Assembly: GCF_030272615.1 (NCBI RefSeq)
Contig: NC_081411.1
Span: forward strand, 836,802,136 to 836,866,135
Length of the DNA: 64,000 nt
Reading direction: 5' to 3'
Source of the DNA: Cryptomeria japonica
Taxonomy: Eukaryota > Streptophyta > Pinopsida > Cupressales > Cupressaceae
The notes below the pieces were generated by a model. That model was given only the letters and a program-made list of their open reading frames with translations, was not told the DNA's origin and ran no database searches. The position numbers were made by a program, and so were the translations under genes. Numbering within the stretch: position 1 is the first letter of the stretch; each line of letters opens with the position of its first letter. Shown piece by piece: positions 47,362 to 57,849 of this stretch.

Positions 47362-50300
47362 ATGGCGCCTAAGATCCAAGATCCCATTGTTGTCAAGAAT
47401 GTAGAGAATCCCTCACTAGAATACTCTTTGACTCCCAAAGTTGCATCTGAACCGGATGACAAAACCACTTTTTCACTCATCCCGGATAGAGTGTTGTTAG
47501 TCGAGGATGTGAGATTCTTCACAAAATGTCATGTTGAAGAACTTGGTCATGTTGAAATTAAAGAACCTATGATGAATTATGCACAGATGGTAAATTAAAT
47601 AGCAAGTATGAGCACATCAAGATCAAGGGATTGACTGAAGCCCTAACCTATTCCCATGTGTTCAAACCCCAGTGGGTCAACTTTGTTCTGAGAAAAGTTC
47701 ACGATGATTTCATGTGGCTAGAAGAGCAACCATTTAAGATTACCAAGGAAATCATTCATCTAATTACCAGTTACCCTATTTATGATCATGCCCGAGCCCA
47801 AAAGATGATATCACAGAAGGAATTGATCAGTTTAATCGGAGTGGAATCAGATTGCAGAGCATTAAAATTGAACAATGTCATAGATGAAGAACTAAAATTT
47901 GCCATAAGAGTAATAGGTTACTGTTTCTTCCAATCAGCAAGGAAAAACAGTGTACCCTGTGCAGCAGTAGACCTAGCATACAAAATTGTGAAAAAGGGAA
48001 TGAAAATTGATCTATGTGAGGTGTTGCTGAAGAACCTATTTGAGAATCTGAACACCATCAAGAAGTCAAAGAAAAACAACTCGGCTAATACACTAAAGTT
48101 TGGATCATTACTTGTATGCATGTTTTTCTATTTTGAAAAATTCTTTCCATCAGTCGGTAAAGTTGTTTGGGAACTACACCGACCAATCACCTATCAGATC
48201 AATGACTTCATTAAGAAGCTAGGTGATAATTTCAATGATGTTATGGATGATTACTTCAGTAAGTTCCAAGAGAAAATGCACAATAGGTATAGGATTCCAC
48301 CCTAGCTAGTGGAGAAATACAAAAATGACATATGTTTTGAAGTTGACACTGATTACTGTTATGTGAATGCTGTGGAACCAAGAACTCAATCTTTGTCACT
48401 GATGGGTTACGAGATTGATTTTGACATCACACAACAACAAACTAATGCATTTCTTACATTGCCAAGACATGCTACTGAGCTGAGGTATGGAACCTATGAG
48501 GAAGTAAAGGAAAAAGTAAAAATGAGCATTGTAGTACCCAAAGCTACAAGAAAGGCAACAAAGATGATAAAGGCATTATCAGAGAAATTCAGAGAAGACT
48601 CTTCCTCTACACCTGTCAAAGGCACCATTGCCATTACCAAAGAGGAATCTGAAGCCCAAGAAGTGGCTATAACATTAAGCACTGAATTGCCTAAGGGAAA
48701 AGTGTTGAAGAGAAAGAAACAAGACACATCAAAGGCCTCATTGACTCCACCTCCAAAGCAACCTAACACTAGAGCATCTGCAGCTTCACTGAGTAAGAAA
48801 ACAAAGAGTGTTACTATTTCCAAGGTAACAAAGACCTACAAGAAATCTACTCGGAGACTCATTTTGGAAAAAGAGTCTAGTGATATCGAATCAGAGGATG
48901 CAAGCAAATTTCAAATTGTCAAGAGCAAGGTAAATGTACATAGTGTTGAAAAATTCTGTGCTAATCTGAAAGAATATGGAGGATTTGGATCATTTAGATA
49001 TGTTAAATATGAAACCAGAAATAATGATGAGAATAAACAAATTGAAGAAGCTGTCATCTGCACACTTCTAAAATTCTGGTTAGCTCCATTAGAACTAGCT
49101 AAGTCACTTCCGAATGAACTTTATCTGCATATTGATAATAGGTGGAAGTATGCAATGGACTTAGAGAAATAGATCAGAGAAAGAAATCTGGTTCATCTCT
49201 TTCTTGACATGTCAGTAGCTGAAATAAAAGAACATCTAACAACCTACAACTCAAAGTTTCTTGTCATACAAAGAGCCTTAAAACTGATGAATGGGCTGTA
49301 TATTGAAGTTGAAAATGAGACAAAAACAAAATTGCAGGAAATCCTTAAAATCAAGTATGCCAGTGAGCAAGCTATAGTTGAAATTGTTGATGTCACCAAG
49401 CAAGATCCTGATGTTACCGAGCAAGACCCTGCCGACACCATTCAAATAGATGAAGATGTCATGGATACAGAGGCACTGGAATAGGAAATAATAGAAGACA
49501 ATGCATATGAAAAACTTGTATCTAGTGAAGCAGTCTTGGAACAAGTTCAACCTTATCCACCGGTCAAACAAATTGTCTCAACTGAAACCCCTCAGGACAC
49601 GGAGCAAGACACCGAAGGCCACAAGTCTACAACAGGAGAATGTACTACTCAAGAATAGACATCTCAAGCACCTTCTAGCACTGAGAATGTTGCAACTGAG
49701 ACACCAAGTACCAAGACACCAAAGGACTCTACAAAGGCTAAATAAACCGATCAAAGTGTTGCCTCTACCAAGCAACCTACCGAGGGCCATCAAGCCTCAC
49801 AAGCCATTGTCTTAGTTCCATTGGTAAAAGGTAAAGAAAAGAAGATGAAAAAGCATAGTTTTAAAGTTGATTTGTCAAAACCAATAGTGTTGCCCAATAT
49901 AGATATATCAAAATTAAAGGGGCAAGCACTCATTGATTTCGGTGAACTATGCAAAGCAAAGGCCAAACAAGAAAAGCAAATGGCAATTCAAAAGAAAAAT
50001 AAGGTACTTCAGAAGGTGAAAGCACTCTTAATAGATATGCTACCTGAAGCTACAATGTCAATAGATGTAGCCATCCACATTCAACTGGATGAACTCCTAA
50101 CAAAGATAGAGACATCTGGAGTAGATGCATTGGAGTATTTGAGCAAGCTAAAAGACAAAGAGCTCACTGCAAAAATGATAGAAGAGGTACAGAAAGCTAT
50201 AGCTATTGGCAAAGTTAAACTTGTCAAATTTATTGCTGAGTTGACTCCTCAACTCAAGCACATTCTTTATTTATTTTAGAAACTCTATACATTTTCTTTA

Positions 50301-50720
50301 TTCATTAAAGACATTAAGAATAAAATAGAGGCAATTGAGAAAGAGATCACCAATCTCTCAAATAAGTTGACCATAGAGCCAAATTCAGTTCAGAATTTCT
50401 ATACAAGGTTACAATAGCTCATGGGTCAACAATTGGACCTAAGAAATGAAGAACACAAGATCAAGATTGACATAATGACACTTCAGACATTATTCCTTCC
50501 TCATCTTTCATCCATCCAAGAATAGATCAACCGAGCCACCTCCTTATCTACTACATAAGAGGGAAGCACTCTAGATGGCTTAATATCGTTATTTGCTGAT
50601 ATTCATCCACAAAATTTTTTAATGGACAGTGTAAAGATTGCACTCTTTGTCACTCTCACCGAAGAACGAACCAAGTACAAATCTATTTTTGACTAGTTAC
50701 CACCCCTGAATGGTAATTAA
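47362..50720 (+). pseudogene. Element E ORF2: unknown 1,110-codon protein shared with element D
   Basis: ATG 47362 (MAPKIQDPIVV), a frameshift near 47586, then one frame to the stop at 50718. Residues about 1-320 align with D ORF2: FVLRKVHDDFMWLEE, FKITKEIIHLITSYP, RALKLNNV, KIDLCEVL, LNTIKKSKK, FGSLLVCM, KYKNDICFEV, LMGYE. A Lys/Ser/Thr-rich linker follows (KKTKSVTISKVTKTYKKS), then a second folded block near 48950-49390, an acidic Thr/Glu/Gln-rich section and a helical C-terminus (near 49820-50280). Internal stops at 48303, 49170, 49482, 49656, 49743, 50277, 50415, 50523, 50556 and 50694 are nearly all TAG or TAA. No polymerase, protease or integrase motif; I do not recognise the family. 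Confidence 0.72.
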
Positions 50721-51095
50721 GTTTTGATGTTTGTCAAAAAGGAGGAGTGATATAGTATTGGGGGAGTGTAGTATTCAAAGTATCAAACAAAAGGTGTATA
50801 GTATATAGGGGGAGTATACCGAGCATAGCAAGCAGAGTATTCAAGAGTAGTGTACCGAGCAGTGAACAAGACAGTAAGCAAAGAACACGAGTAGCACACA
50901 GAACATTGATCTCCAAGCATGCAAAATCAGAGTTTTTGTACAATATATCGATAAGGGGAGTATATCTGGATATATCTTCATTGACTATTGTATATACTAT
51001 TAGTATAGTCAAATTTTGCAAGTATATAGACTATTGAGTTGTAACTTTGAAAGTAGTTTTTGTCAAACATCTCAACTAATGTCAAAAGGGGAGAT
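50721..51095 (+). other. Element E 3' UTR with repeated polypurine tracts
   Basis: Purine tracts: GTCAAAAAGGAGGAGTG near 50734, TTGGGGGAGTG near 50760, AGGGGGAGTA near 50808, AAGGGGAGTA near 50953 and TGTCAAAAGGGGAGAT at 51080-51095, next to the LTR. No ORF. Confidence 0.65.
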
Positions 51096-52232
51096 TGTTA
51101 CTACTTATCAAGTTGCCATTAGTTTTATGTTCAAAGTTATTCTATATACTCTAGTCAGTTATCTCTATCGAGATATTCAGTCATCATGCACAGTCCAGTC
51201 GGTTATTGAAGAAAGTAGTCTTAGAACGTAGTATACACCGAGCTGTCTACTGAGTATCATTTCATGTCTACCAAGCAACAAAGATGGCACACCGAGTTGA
51301 TATACACTGAGTGAAACGTGTTACCAGATTCATTGAACTTGGACATACATATGAAAACCTGTTACAAGATCGAGGAACATCTAACCGTTATCACATTGGA
51401 AATTGCATTAAAGATTGTGTATGATTTTGAGGTCATCTAACCAATGAAATATTTTGCATGGTTATTCATTCAATAAAACATGTTTGTAAGATCGAAGTAA
51501 TGAATGGATCACCAACATAAGAGATCTATTTATACAACATGAGTTAAGAATTAAAAAGGTGTGTGCATGAGTGTAAGAAGACTGTTATAGAGACACAGAG
51601 GTCACCGAGAAGGATTTCAGAGAACAGTCAAAGAATAGAGTAAACAAAAGGGTTTACCAAGTTAATATATGGGTTATCGAGGTATTTTATAAGCAAGGTA
51701 GTCTATTCTGAGCACACAGAATCTGCTATAACATTCCAGATATAAATTTGCAAATATTTGTAATGATTTATTGTAATATTTTGAAATTGTAAGGGAAACC
51801 TTTAACAGGGTAAAAGACTCTAATCAAGTCATAAATTGTAAAGCCTCTAACTAGGTCCAACATTTAGTTTAAGTTTTGTAAAATCCTTTAGCAAGGTAGA
51901 TCTAACAGATCTTGTAACTCCTAATAGGGTAAGCTATCAGAAATAGCTAATCATGTAGCTCTAACCGAGCAATCTTTATTATTGCAGTAGTGAAGTTGTG
52001 GGTGCCATCCCCAGCTCAGTTTTTCTCTCTAACCAAGAGTTTCTGCGTAAGCAAAATATATGTGTTATGGAGTGAATCATGTATGATTGTTATCTATTTG
52101 TTTTAGCTTTATATTATGTTACTGCACTATTCAGTTTATGCATAACAGTAAAGTTATTATTGAAGAAAAGTTTTGAAGTACTGATTCACCCCTCCCCTCT
52201 TAGTACATTAGCTTTCCATATTGGGCCTAAAA
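51096..52232 (+). mobile_element. Element E 3' LTR
   Basis: 1,137 bp starting TGTTACTACTT and ending GGGCCTAAAA (for CCTAACA). It matches the 5' LTR throughout with scattered single-base differences and tiny indels. Confidence 0.9.
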
Positions 52233-52586
52233 TATCCATCATTGTAAGTCAGTGAGACTTCCCATTGAGCAGTGAGCTCTAGGCAGTTGGCCTTCTTGCA
52301 TGTGCAGGCCCCTCTTGTAGCAGTAATATTCTCTTATTGGCCAGTAAGTGAATATTGTGGGTCACAAATCCCACCAAGGTTTTTCCCACACCGGGTTTCC
52401 TCATTAAATCATTGTGTTATGGTGTGTTTTTCATGTGGTTGCTCTTAATTCTATTTATTGCATTATTTCTTGCATACCGGTACACTATTATAATATGTTC
52501 TACATGTTTTAAGTTAAGAAATTCAATTCACTAGTTAGATACTGATTCACCTCCCTCTCAGTATCTGTGGGAATCCTAACACTTAT

Positions 52587-52793
52587 GCCCCAAAATCTGT
52601 AACCTTTCCTCCATCCAAATCTCAAAATCTGGGATTCACTTCTCCTCCATATGTCCACCATCCCTCAAGGCGTGTGCCAATGCTGATCTTTCCAAGATTT
52701 CCATCTATCCATAATCATTTCTTCCAACATCCCATCCATTATCCAACACCTCTTTTTCACCCTTCCATCCCTCTTATCCAATCCTTTGCATAA
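52587..52793 (+). pseudogene. Element G gag-like protein, C-terminal end
   Basis: Continues in the same codon phase as 38839 once element D and one TSD copy are set aside. It is rich in Pro, Ser, His and Phe (for example SPPYVHHPSRR and FPRFPSIHNHFF) and ends with TAA at 52791. The interrupted reading from 37202 to here would have been about 620 codons with one internal TGA. No known domain. Confidence 0.6.
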
Positions 52794-53637
52794 ATCCTTT
52801 ACCTAGTTTCATTTCATTATCCTGCCAACATGTTTGAGCATACCTTCATAGCCATGGTCTATTGCAACTCATATTCTAAGGGTACCATCCAAAGTAGTGA
52901 TACTTTGGGATCCTTCTTCCATCCCTTATCATGGCTCCATTATCTTCCAAAAGAAAAAAAATTTGATGAAAAAGGGAAAGAAAAAAAAATCAGAAAGAAA
53001 AGTAAAGAGAAATAAATTCGTCCTTGTGTGAAAACCACTTCTTGTGGCACCTTGGTCAAGTGCCATGATGAAAACCTGGCAAACAAGCATCATGCATAAT
53101 CCATTATCCTTTTGCACTTTACACTAGGGGCAAGTTCTATCTATGTACATCCATCTATTATCCTTCTTCCTCCTTTATCCTTCATCCTCCATTATCCCTC
53201 ATCTGCTCTATCTACGTTCATATCCCTTTTCCACCTTTGATCTTGACAAGGTTAAGGATCTTTGTAGGCTTCGTGTGTCCTATCTATTACACTTGATCTA
53301 GACTCTTTAGCTCATCTCCATTGCTCACTTACATCCTTCATTACTCCCTTTTGATCTTGCTTATGATATCTACCTCCTATCCAAATCCATCCCTTGATCT
53401 TGATCAACACTATGGACAAAATGCAAAAACATGCTTTCCACAAACCTCTTGACATGGCCACTTCTTTGGACCATATGGCTTCATTACGCTAAAATCCTTG
53501 CTTTACACTGCTATATTGAGACACTGCTCTTGGATTAATATTGTGGGATAGTCCTTAAAAGCATCTGCCATCATTCTCTTATCCATTCATATACTCAAAA
53601 TCTCTTTTGCCTTGCTAGACACTAGGGGCAAACATTA
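52794..53637 (+). other. Element G interior, no recognisable gene
   Basis: Pyrimidine-rich, with many TCCATC/TTATCC motifs, where pol would be expected in an autonomous gypsy element. No RT, RNase H or integrase signature in any frame. Confidence 0.5.
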
Positions 53638-53914
53638 AAAAATCCTAAAAATCTTTAAAAAGTCTTGAACAGAAATCCTAAAAATAAAAAATGTCTTGAA
53701 GAAATCCTAAAAATCAGAAAAGTCTTGAAAAAAATCCTAAAAATCAGAAAATGTCTTGAAGAAATCCTAAAAATCAGAAAATGTCCTAAAAAAATCCTAA
53801 AAATTAGAAAATGTCCTGAAGAAATTCTAAAAATCAGAAAATATCCTCAAAAAATCCTAAAAATCAGAAAAAGTCCTGAAAAAATCCTAAAAATCAGAAA
53901 AGTCTTGAAGAAAT
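53638..53914 (+). repeat. 30-bp tandem repeat, nine copies, in element G
   Basis: Units read ATCCTAAAAATCAGAAAATG with a GTCTTGAAGAA-type end, 29-30 bases each. Because the period is ten codons the array is open in one frame, giving a Lys/Ile-rich decapeptide repeat. That ORF (53665-54021) lacks other support and I regard it as a consequence of the array. A run of 18 C follows at 53915-53932. Confidence 0.9.
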
Positions 53915-53932
53915 CCCCCCCCCCCCCCCCCC

Positions 53933-56352
53933 AAAAAAAAAAAGAGAGAAAATGCCTTGGTGAAAACCTGGTAAACAGGCACCTTGGTAAAAAAATATAT
54001 GCATCTTTGCCAAGCAAGTGAAAACCTGGCAAACAGGTGCCTCTTGTACTCAAGCACTCCATCTATCAACGCAACGTTGGCATTCTCGCTTTCATGCATC
54101 TTTGCTTTCACTTGTACATATCTTTTGGTCACTTTTGTGACATCTTGATTCATTGGAACCCTCATGGCTTGAAATTGATCAATATCCTAGTCTTAGGTAA
54201 TCAACAAGAGCACATTATATATCCTAAGCAGTGTTAAACAAGTCATCTTTATGTCAGTGAAACCTGGTCGTCCACTCTGAGTCAGTCACCTATCTCCTGA
54301 CTACTGAAGATTTTTATCACTGAGTAAACAAGCAAAACAACAAAACAAAAAACAATCACTAAATAGTGTGAGCTATGCATAAAAATTTTCTTTGTGTGCT
54401 GTCTTTTATATTGGTTTTCAATTATTATCCTTTTGAGTAACTCGAGGAAGTCTATCTTGACTAAGAGGAGCAAGAATTGGGGGCATAATATTTTCTTTGT
54501 TTTCTACTTGTAGGAATGATTCCAGTGATCTGGAAACATCTAAATTAGCTGGGTGTCTGTGATAAGAGCCTTCACATCAAGGTGAAATCACCACACATGC
54601 CTTGACTCCGCTTATTTGAATGCTACAGGGAGGTTCCCATCATTTCTTTGTCTGTTTTGAGGGAATTTCTTTATTGTGCAATTCGGGTCCATGTGTAATA
54701 TGTCCAAGGATATGAACAAAAGAAAAAGGGTCATTGTGGACAAGATAATTAATATTGTACATGCAAAGAAAGGAACTCTACTCTGCCTACTATAATTGTA
54801 AAACACTCAATGATGAAAATTAAGCTTTTCAAAATCCACTAACTAGGTTTAGGTTGCATTTTTCTTCTCATTTTGTATTTCATTCTGTATCTCATACATT
54901 TAGAGTGATTTCAATATGGTAACAATGCTTTCTTTATTTTCTAAATGAGAGTTGGAGCATCATCATTTCTAAGCTAAGTGGTCTCTTTTCATCATTTCTC
55001 CAATTGAGTACTTGTGTTTTGAGGTGTTATCTACATACATAAACATATTATATAGATTCATGCATTCATTATTACTCATCTGCATTCATCTTATTGCATA
55101 GGAAAATGAAAACATTGCATTATTCATATTACTCATACCCATTCATTTATGTGCATATAAAGAGAAACAAAAATGAATGCCCATATTCATCTACATTACA
55201 TACATCTATACTAAAAAGAAATGCATACATATAGAATAAAGCATATAGAACAACATCTCATAATCAATCAACACAAGTATGGTGAAATCAAATCAAGAGC
55301 TTGTAAATCAACTATCCTGAGTCCATTTTCAAGATCGAAATCAAAATCTAATGTCAACTCTCTCATCAAATTTTCACAAAATTTGGACCACGTAGCGATT
55401 TTCATCAAAAGATCATTCTCTCTTTTAATTGCATTCAATTTCTCATGAATCAACGCTGAATCTCAATTTAATTTCTACAAATCAACTTTGCGCTTAATTT
55501 CTCGCTAAAATTTTAAAAATTCCTCTGAATCAATTTGTGCTCAAACAACTTATCATGACTCAAAATTGCCTATTATCATGTACCCTCGCTATCTTTCGAT
55601 TTCGCTCTCGAGGGGGCATACTCGTGACCTTATGACCTCACATCTTCAAATGTCGAGAAAATTTTCAAATCTTCATTGAAAGTCGAGCAAAACATCTTTT
55701 TCAAATAAAGAAAATCAATCAATCAAATTCTTATTGCTAGGGGCATCTCAACTTCATCACTTTATATCAAGTTGAGATCTCTCGATCATCTGAATTGAAT
55801 CAATCGCTAGGGGCATATCAGTTTTATCGCTTCAAATCAAGCTAATATTTGTCTTTTATCTGAATCAATCTCTTAACGTTAATCAGTTTCATCGCTTTTC
55901 ATCAAGCTGATTATTTGTTTAAACTCAATCAAGGGTTTAAAGAGTATCTTTAATCACACTCAATCTAAGTAGGTGTTCGATATTCATCGCTTTGGATCAA
56001 GCTGGATAGTTTATCTTTACTCATCGTATCTTGATCAATCAATTTCAAGATCAATTTTTATCATCACTCACTGTGTCTAGTTCAATCAAGTTCTAGATCA
56101 GTAAGATCCGCTTCTTGATCAATCAAGTTCAAGTTCGGTATCTTTTGTTTTCTATCATTCCTCAGTTCAATCAAGTTCAGGATCGGTATCACTTTAATTA
56201 GACTTCATTCAGCTTCATCACTTCGAATCAAGCTAAACACCCCACTTTTTAATCTAGTTCATGATCAATCAAGTTCAGAACTTGTATCTCCTAGACATCA
56301 AATTTTCTTTGAACCAACGCGTTGCTCACACATTAATTCAAAGAGGGGCAGA
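53933..56352 (+). other. Element G 3' interior and polypurine tract
   Basis: No supported ORF. From about 55740 to 56290 there are degenerate repeats around CATCGCTTCAAATCAAGCT and GATCAATCAAGTTCA (several copies of each). CTCTCGAGGGGGCATACTC at about 55604 resembles an upstream purine tract. AATTCAAAGAGGGGCAGA at 56335-56352 abuts the 3' LTR and is the likely polypurine primer. Confidence 0.55.
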
Positions 56353-57473
56353 TGTAACACCTAAAAATGATCATTTAAACCATGAGCCCCTAATCTCAAC
56401 AACATCACCAAGGTCCTAACCAAAGGCAATTAAATCAATCTTGAGCACATTATTAATTCTCAAATCATCAAAGTCACATGGCAAAATTAATCACTCAATA
56501 TTAATTAAATATTTATTTAATTAATTAAATCATTCCAAGTAAATCATTCTTAAAACAATTATCTTATTTATTTTATTCAATATCCTAGCATATTTAATTA
56601 AATAAATCAATTTTCCATTAAATCATCAAAAAGAGGAATTAATTTGAAAAATAAATAAAAATTGCCTCAAATCTTCAAAAAAGGAAACAAATCAAGAAAG
56701 AGGAATTGGAAATTATGAGCACAAATCTTCAAAAAAGGAAATAAATCAAAAAAAGAATTAATTGACAAAAAAGAATTAAAAATTGAGAAAAGAAATCAAT
56801 TGGAGATAATCTTGAAAAAAGCAAATTAAAAATTGATAGATAATCTCAAAGAAAGCAATTAAAACAATTAAATCTTAAAATTGAATGAAATGAGAATAAA
56901 TTAGTTTTTTCCAATTTTATCTTAATTTTAGTTTAATTTTCTTTAAAACTGAGAAAATCATCCAATCACAACAATTCACTTGGATTGTGCTTCCTCTTGG
57001 AAAATCTTGACCGCTCATCATCATTTGATCTTAGCCATTGGTTTCTTTCTGAATTTTTTATAAATTTAGGCTCTCATCTCTCATTCAAAAAAAATCCTGG
57101 AGAATATATTGTTATTATGCCATTTTTACTCTAGGTTCATTGAGAATTTGCATTGAGATATTGCATATTATTTATTTCATATTGTTTAAATCACTTAGCT
57201 CATTTATTACTTAAATCATGTTAGATTAATCTTGCATTCATCTAGCTTAAATCCATGCTCATATAGATAAAAATCTTTCGTTTTGGTGTTGTCTAGTCAC
57301 TGGATAACTTAGCAATTTGAGAGCAATCTAAACTTACATCTACTAGAAGGCAATGGGTTGATTTGTTATGGTTTTATTATTCATGCTTATATCTATCTAA
57401 CTATACATGTAATGACTTAATTGAAGTGTTGTGTATTCCAGATATAGACACAGGTCCACTTTTCACACACACA
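56353..57473 (+). mobile_element. Element G 3' LTR
   Basis: 1,121 bp, TGTAACACC to CACACACA, colinear with 33393-34514. Immediately followed by the TSD GGTAC and then the right half of solo LTR S. Confidence 0.9.
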
Positions 57474-57625
57474 GGTACTGCTATAACAATTAATCTATTT
57501 TACTAACACTAAGTTTCAAGTTGGAATAATTGGTTTTGATTTGTAATTTATTGACAATTAATTCACAATTGATTCACCCCCCCCCCCCCCCCCCCCAGTT
57601 GTCCTTCCCAGTCCCTAACATCTCA

Positions 57626-57849
57626 TATTTACCCTTAAGGCTCTACACCTTGGAAATTTTCACATAGTTGTCACCTTCATACAATGTTTCCAAATTATTC
57701 TAGATCTCATGAGAAGTCTTTAGCTCCAAAATATTTGTCATCTTAGAATTAGTTAGAGCACTTAACAATGCTTCCTTAGCCCTCATATTGTATTCAACTT
57801 CTTTTATCTCATCCAGAGTTGAAGGACCATTAGGAGGAATGGTATACTT
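57626..57849 (-). pseudogene. Element A gag, N-terminal part
   Basis: Reading minus from 57849: a gag segment with MRAKEALLSAL near 57780 and LELKTSHEI near 57720, ending close to where the reading resumes at 32434. Compare KAREALLSALSDQ in element C gag. The first 60 or so residues of A gag would lie beyond element C, outside the window. The ORF that seems to continue into the G run at 57882-57895 is an artefact of reading into the C LTR. Confidence 0.75.

Larger units (their letters stand above)
44308..52232 (+). mobile_element. Element E: youngest pol-less copia-like LTR retrotransposon
   Basis: Full length, 7.9 kb, with no further insertion. LTRs 44308-45447 and 51096-52232. Flanks AATCC (44303-44307) and TATCC (52233-52237) are a TSD with one change, single in the D 5' LTR. 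The internal 5.6 kb has an intact PBS, ORF1 with five CCHC knuckles, an ORF2 of about 1,110 codons homologous to D ORF2, and polypurine tracts. No pol domain. It is the innermost of five nested layers, so it is younger than D, G, S and A. Confidence 0.88.
38840..52581 (+). mobile_element. Element D: pol-less copia-like LTR retrotransposon, host of E
   Basis: The TSD CTTAT is exact (38835-38839, 52582-52586), inside the gag-like ORF of G. LTRs are about 0.8 kb. The internal region is 39637-43856 (4.2 kb) with PBS, ORF1 (coiled coil plus CCHC knuckles), ORF2 (unknown) and twin polypurine tracts. No protease, integrase, RT or RNase H is present in any frame. The cis-signals are those of the copia elements B and C, so it probably depends on them in trans. 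Confidence 0.85.
43857..52581 (+). mobile_element. Element D 3' LTR, split by element E
   Basis: Segments 43857-44307 and 52238-52581 align in order with the 5' LTR (together about 0.8 kb). The left part stops at TTTATATAATCC and the right resumes ATCATTGTAAGTCAG. In the uninterrupted 5' LTR these are continuous at about 39275-39300. It ends GGGAATCCTAACA. Confidence 0.9.
33393..57473 (+). mobile_element. Element G: gypsy-like, gag-only LTR retrotransposon, host of D and E
   Basis: LTRs 33393-34514 and 56353-57473 begin TGTAATACCC/TGTAACACC and end CACACACA. The TSD GGTAC is exact (33388-33392, 57474-57478). Taking out element D leaves about 10.3 kb. The internal region encodes a short N-terminal ORF, a CCHC-like gag knuckle and a long Pro/Ser-rich stretch, but I find no protease, RT, RNase H or integrase motif in about 8.1 kb. 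The knuckle type (CAYHRQNEHKTSHC) and TGTAATACCC ends point to Ty3/gypsy. It therefore looks like a non-autonomous gag-bearing (TR-GAG-like) or LARD-like element. Confidence 0.8.
32435..57620 (+). mobile_element. Solo LTR S (copia), split by element G
   Basis: A single LTR flanked by an exact TSD, TCTCA (32430-32434 and 57621-57625), inside element A gag. Its two halves are 32435-33392 and 57479-57620, together about 1.1 kb, from TGTTGGTATT to CCCTAACA. There is no PBS, gag-pol or second LTR between the halves other than inserted element G, so it is a solo LTR left by LTR-LTR recombination. Promoter and downstream sequence resemble the LTRs of element C, so S is a relative of that family in the opposite orientation. 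The right half contains a run of 20 C at 57577-57596. Confidence 0.85.

Noticed and set aside
53665-54021. 118-codon ORF with a Lys/Ile decapeptide repeat
   Set aside because: It follows from the 30-bp period of a tandem array; nothing outside the array supports coding.
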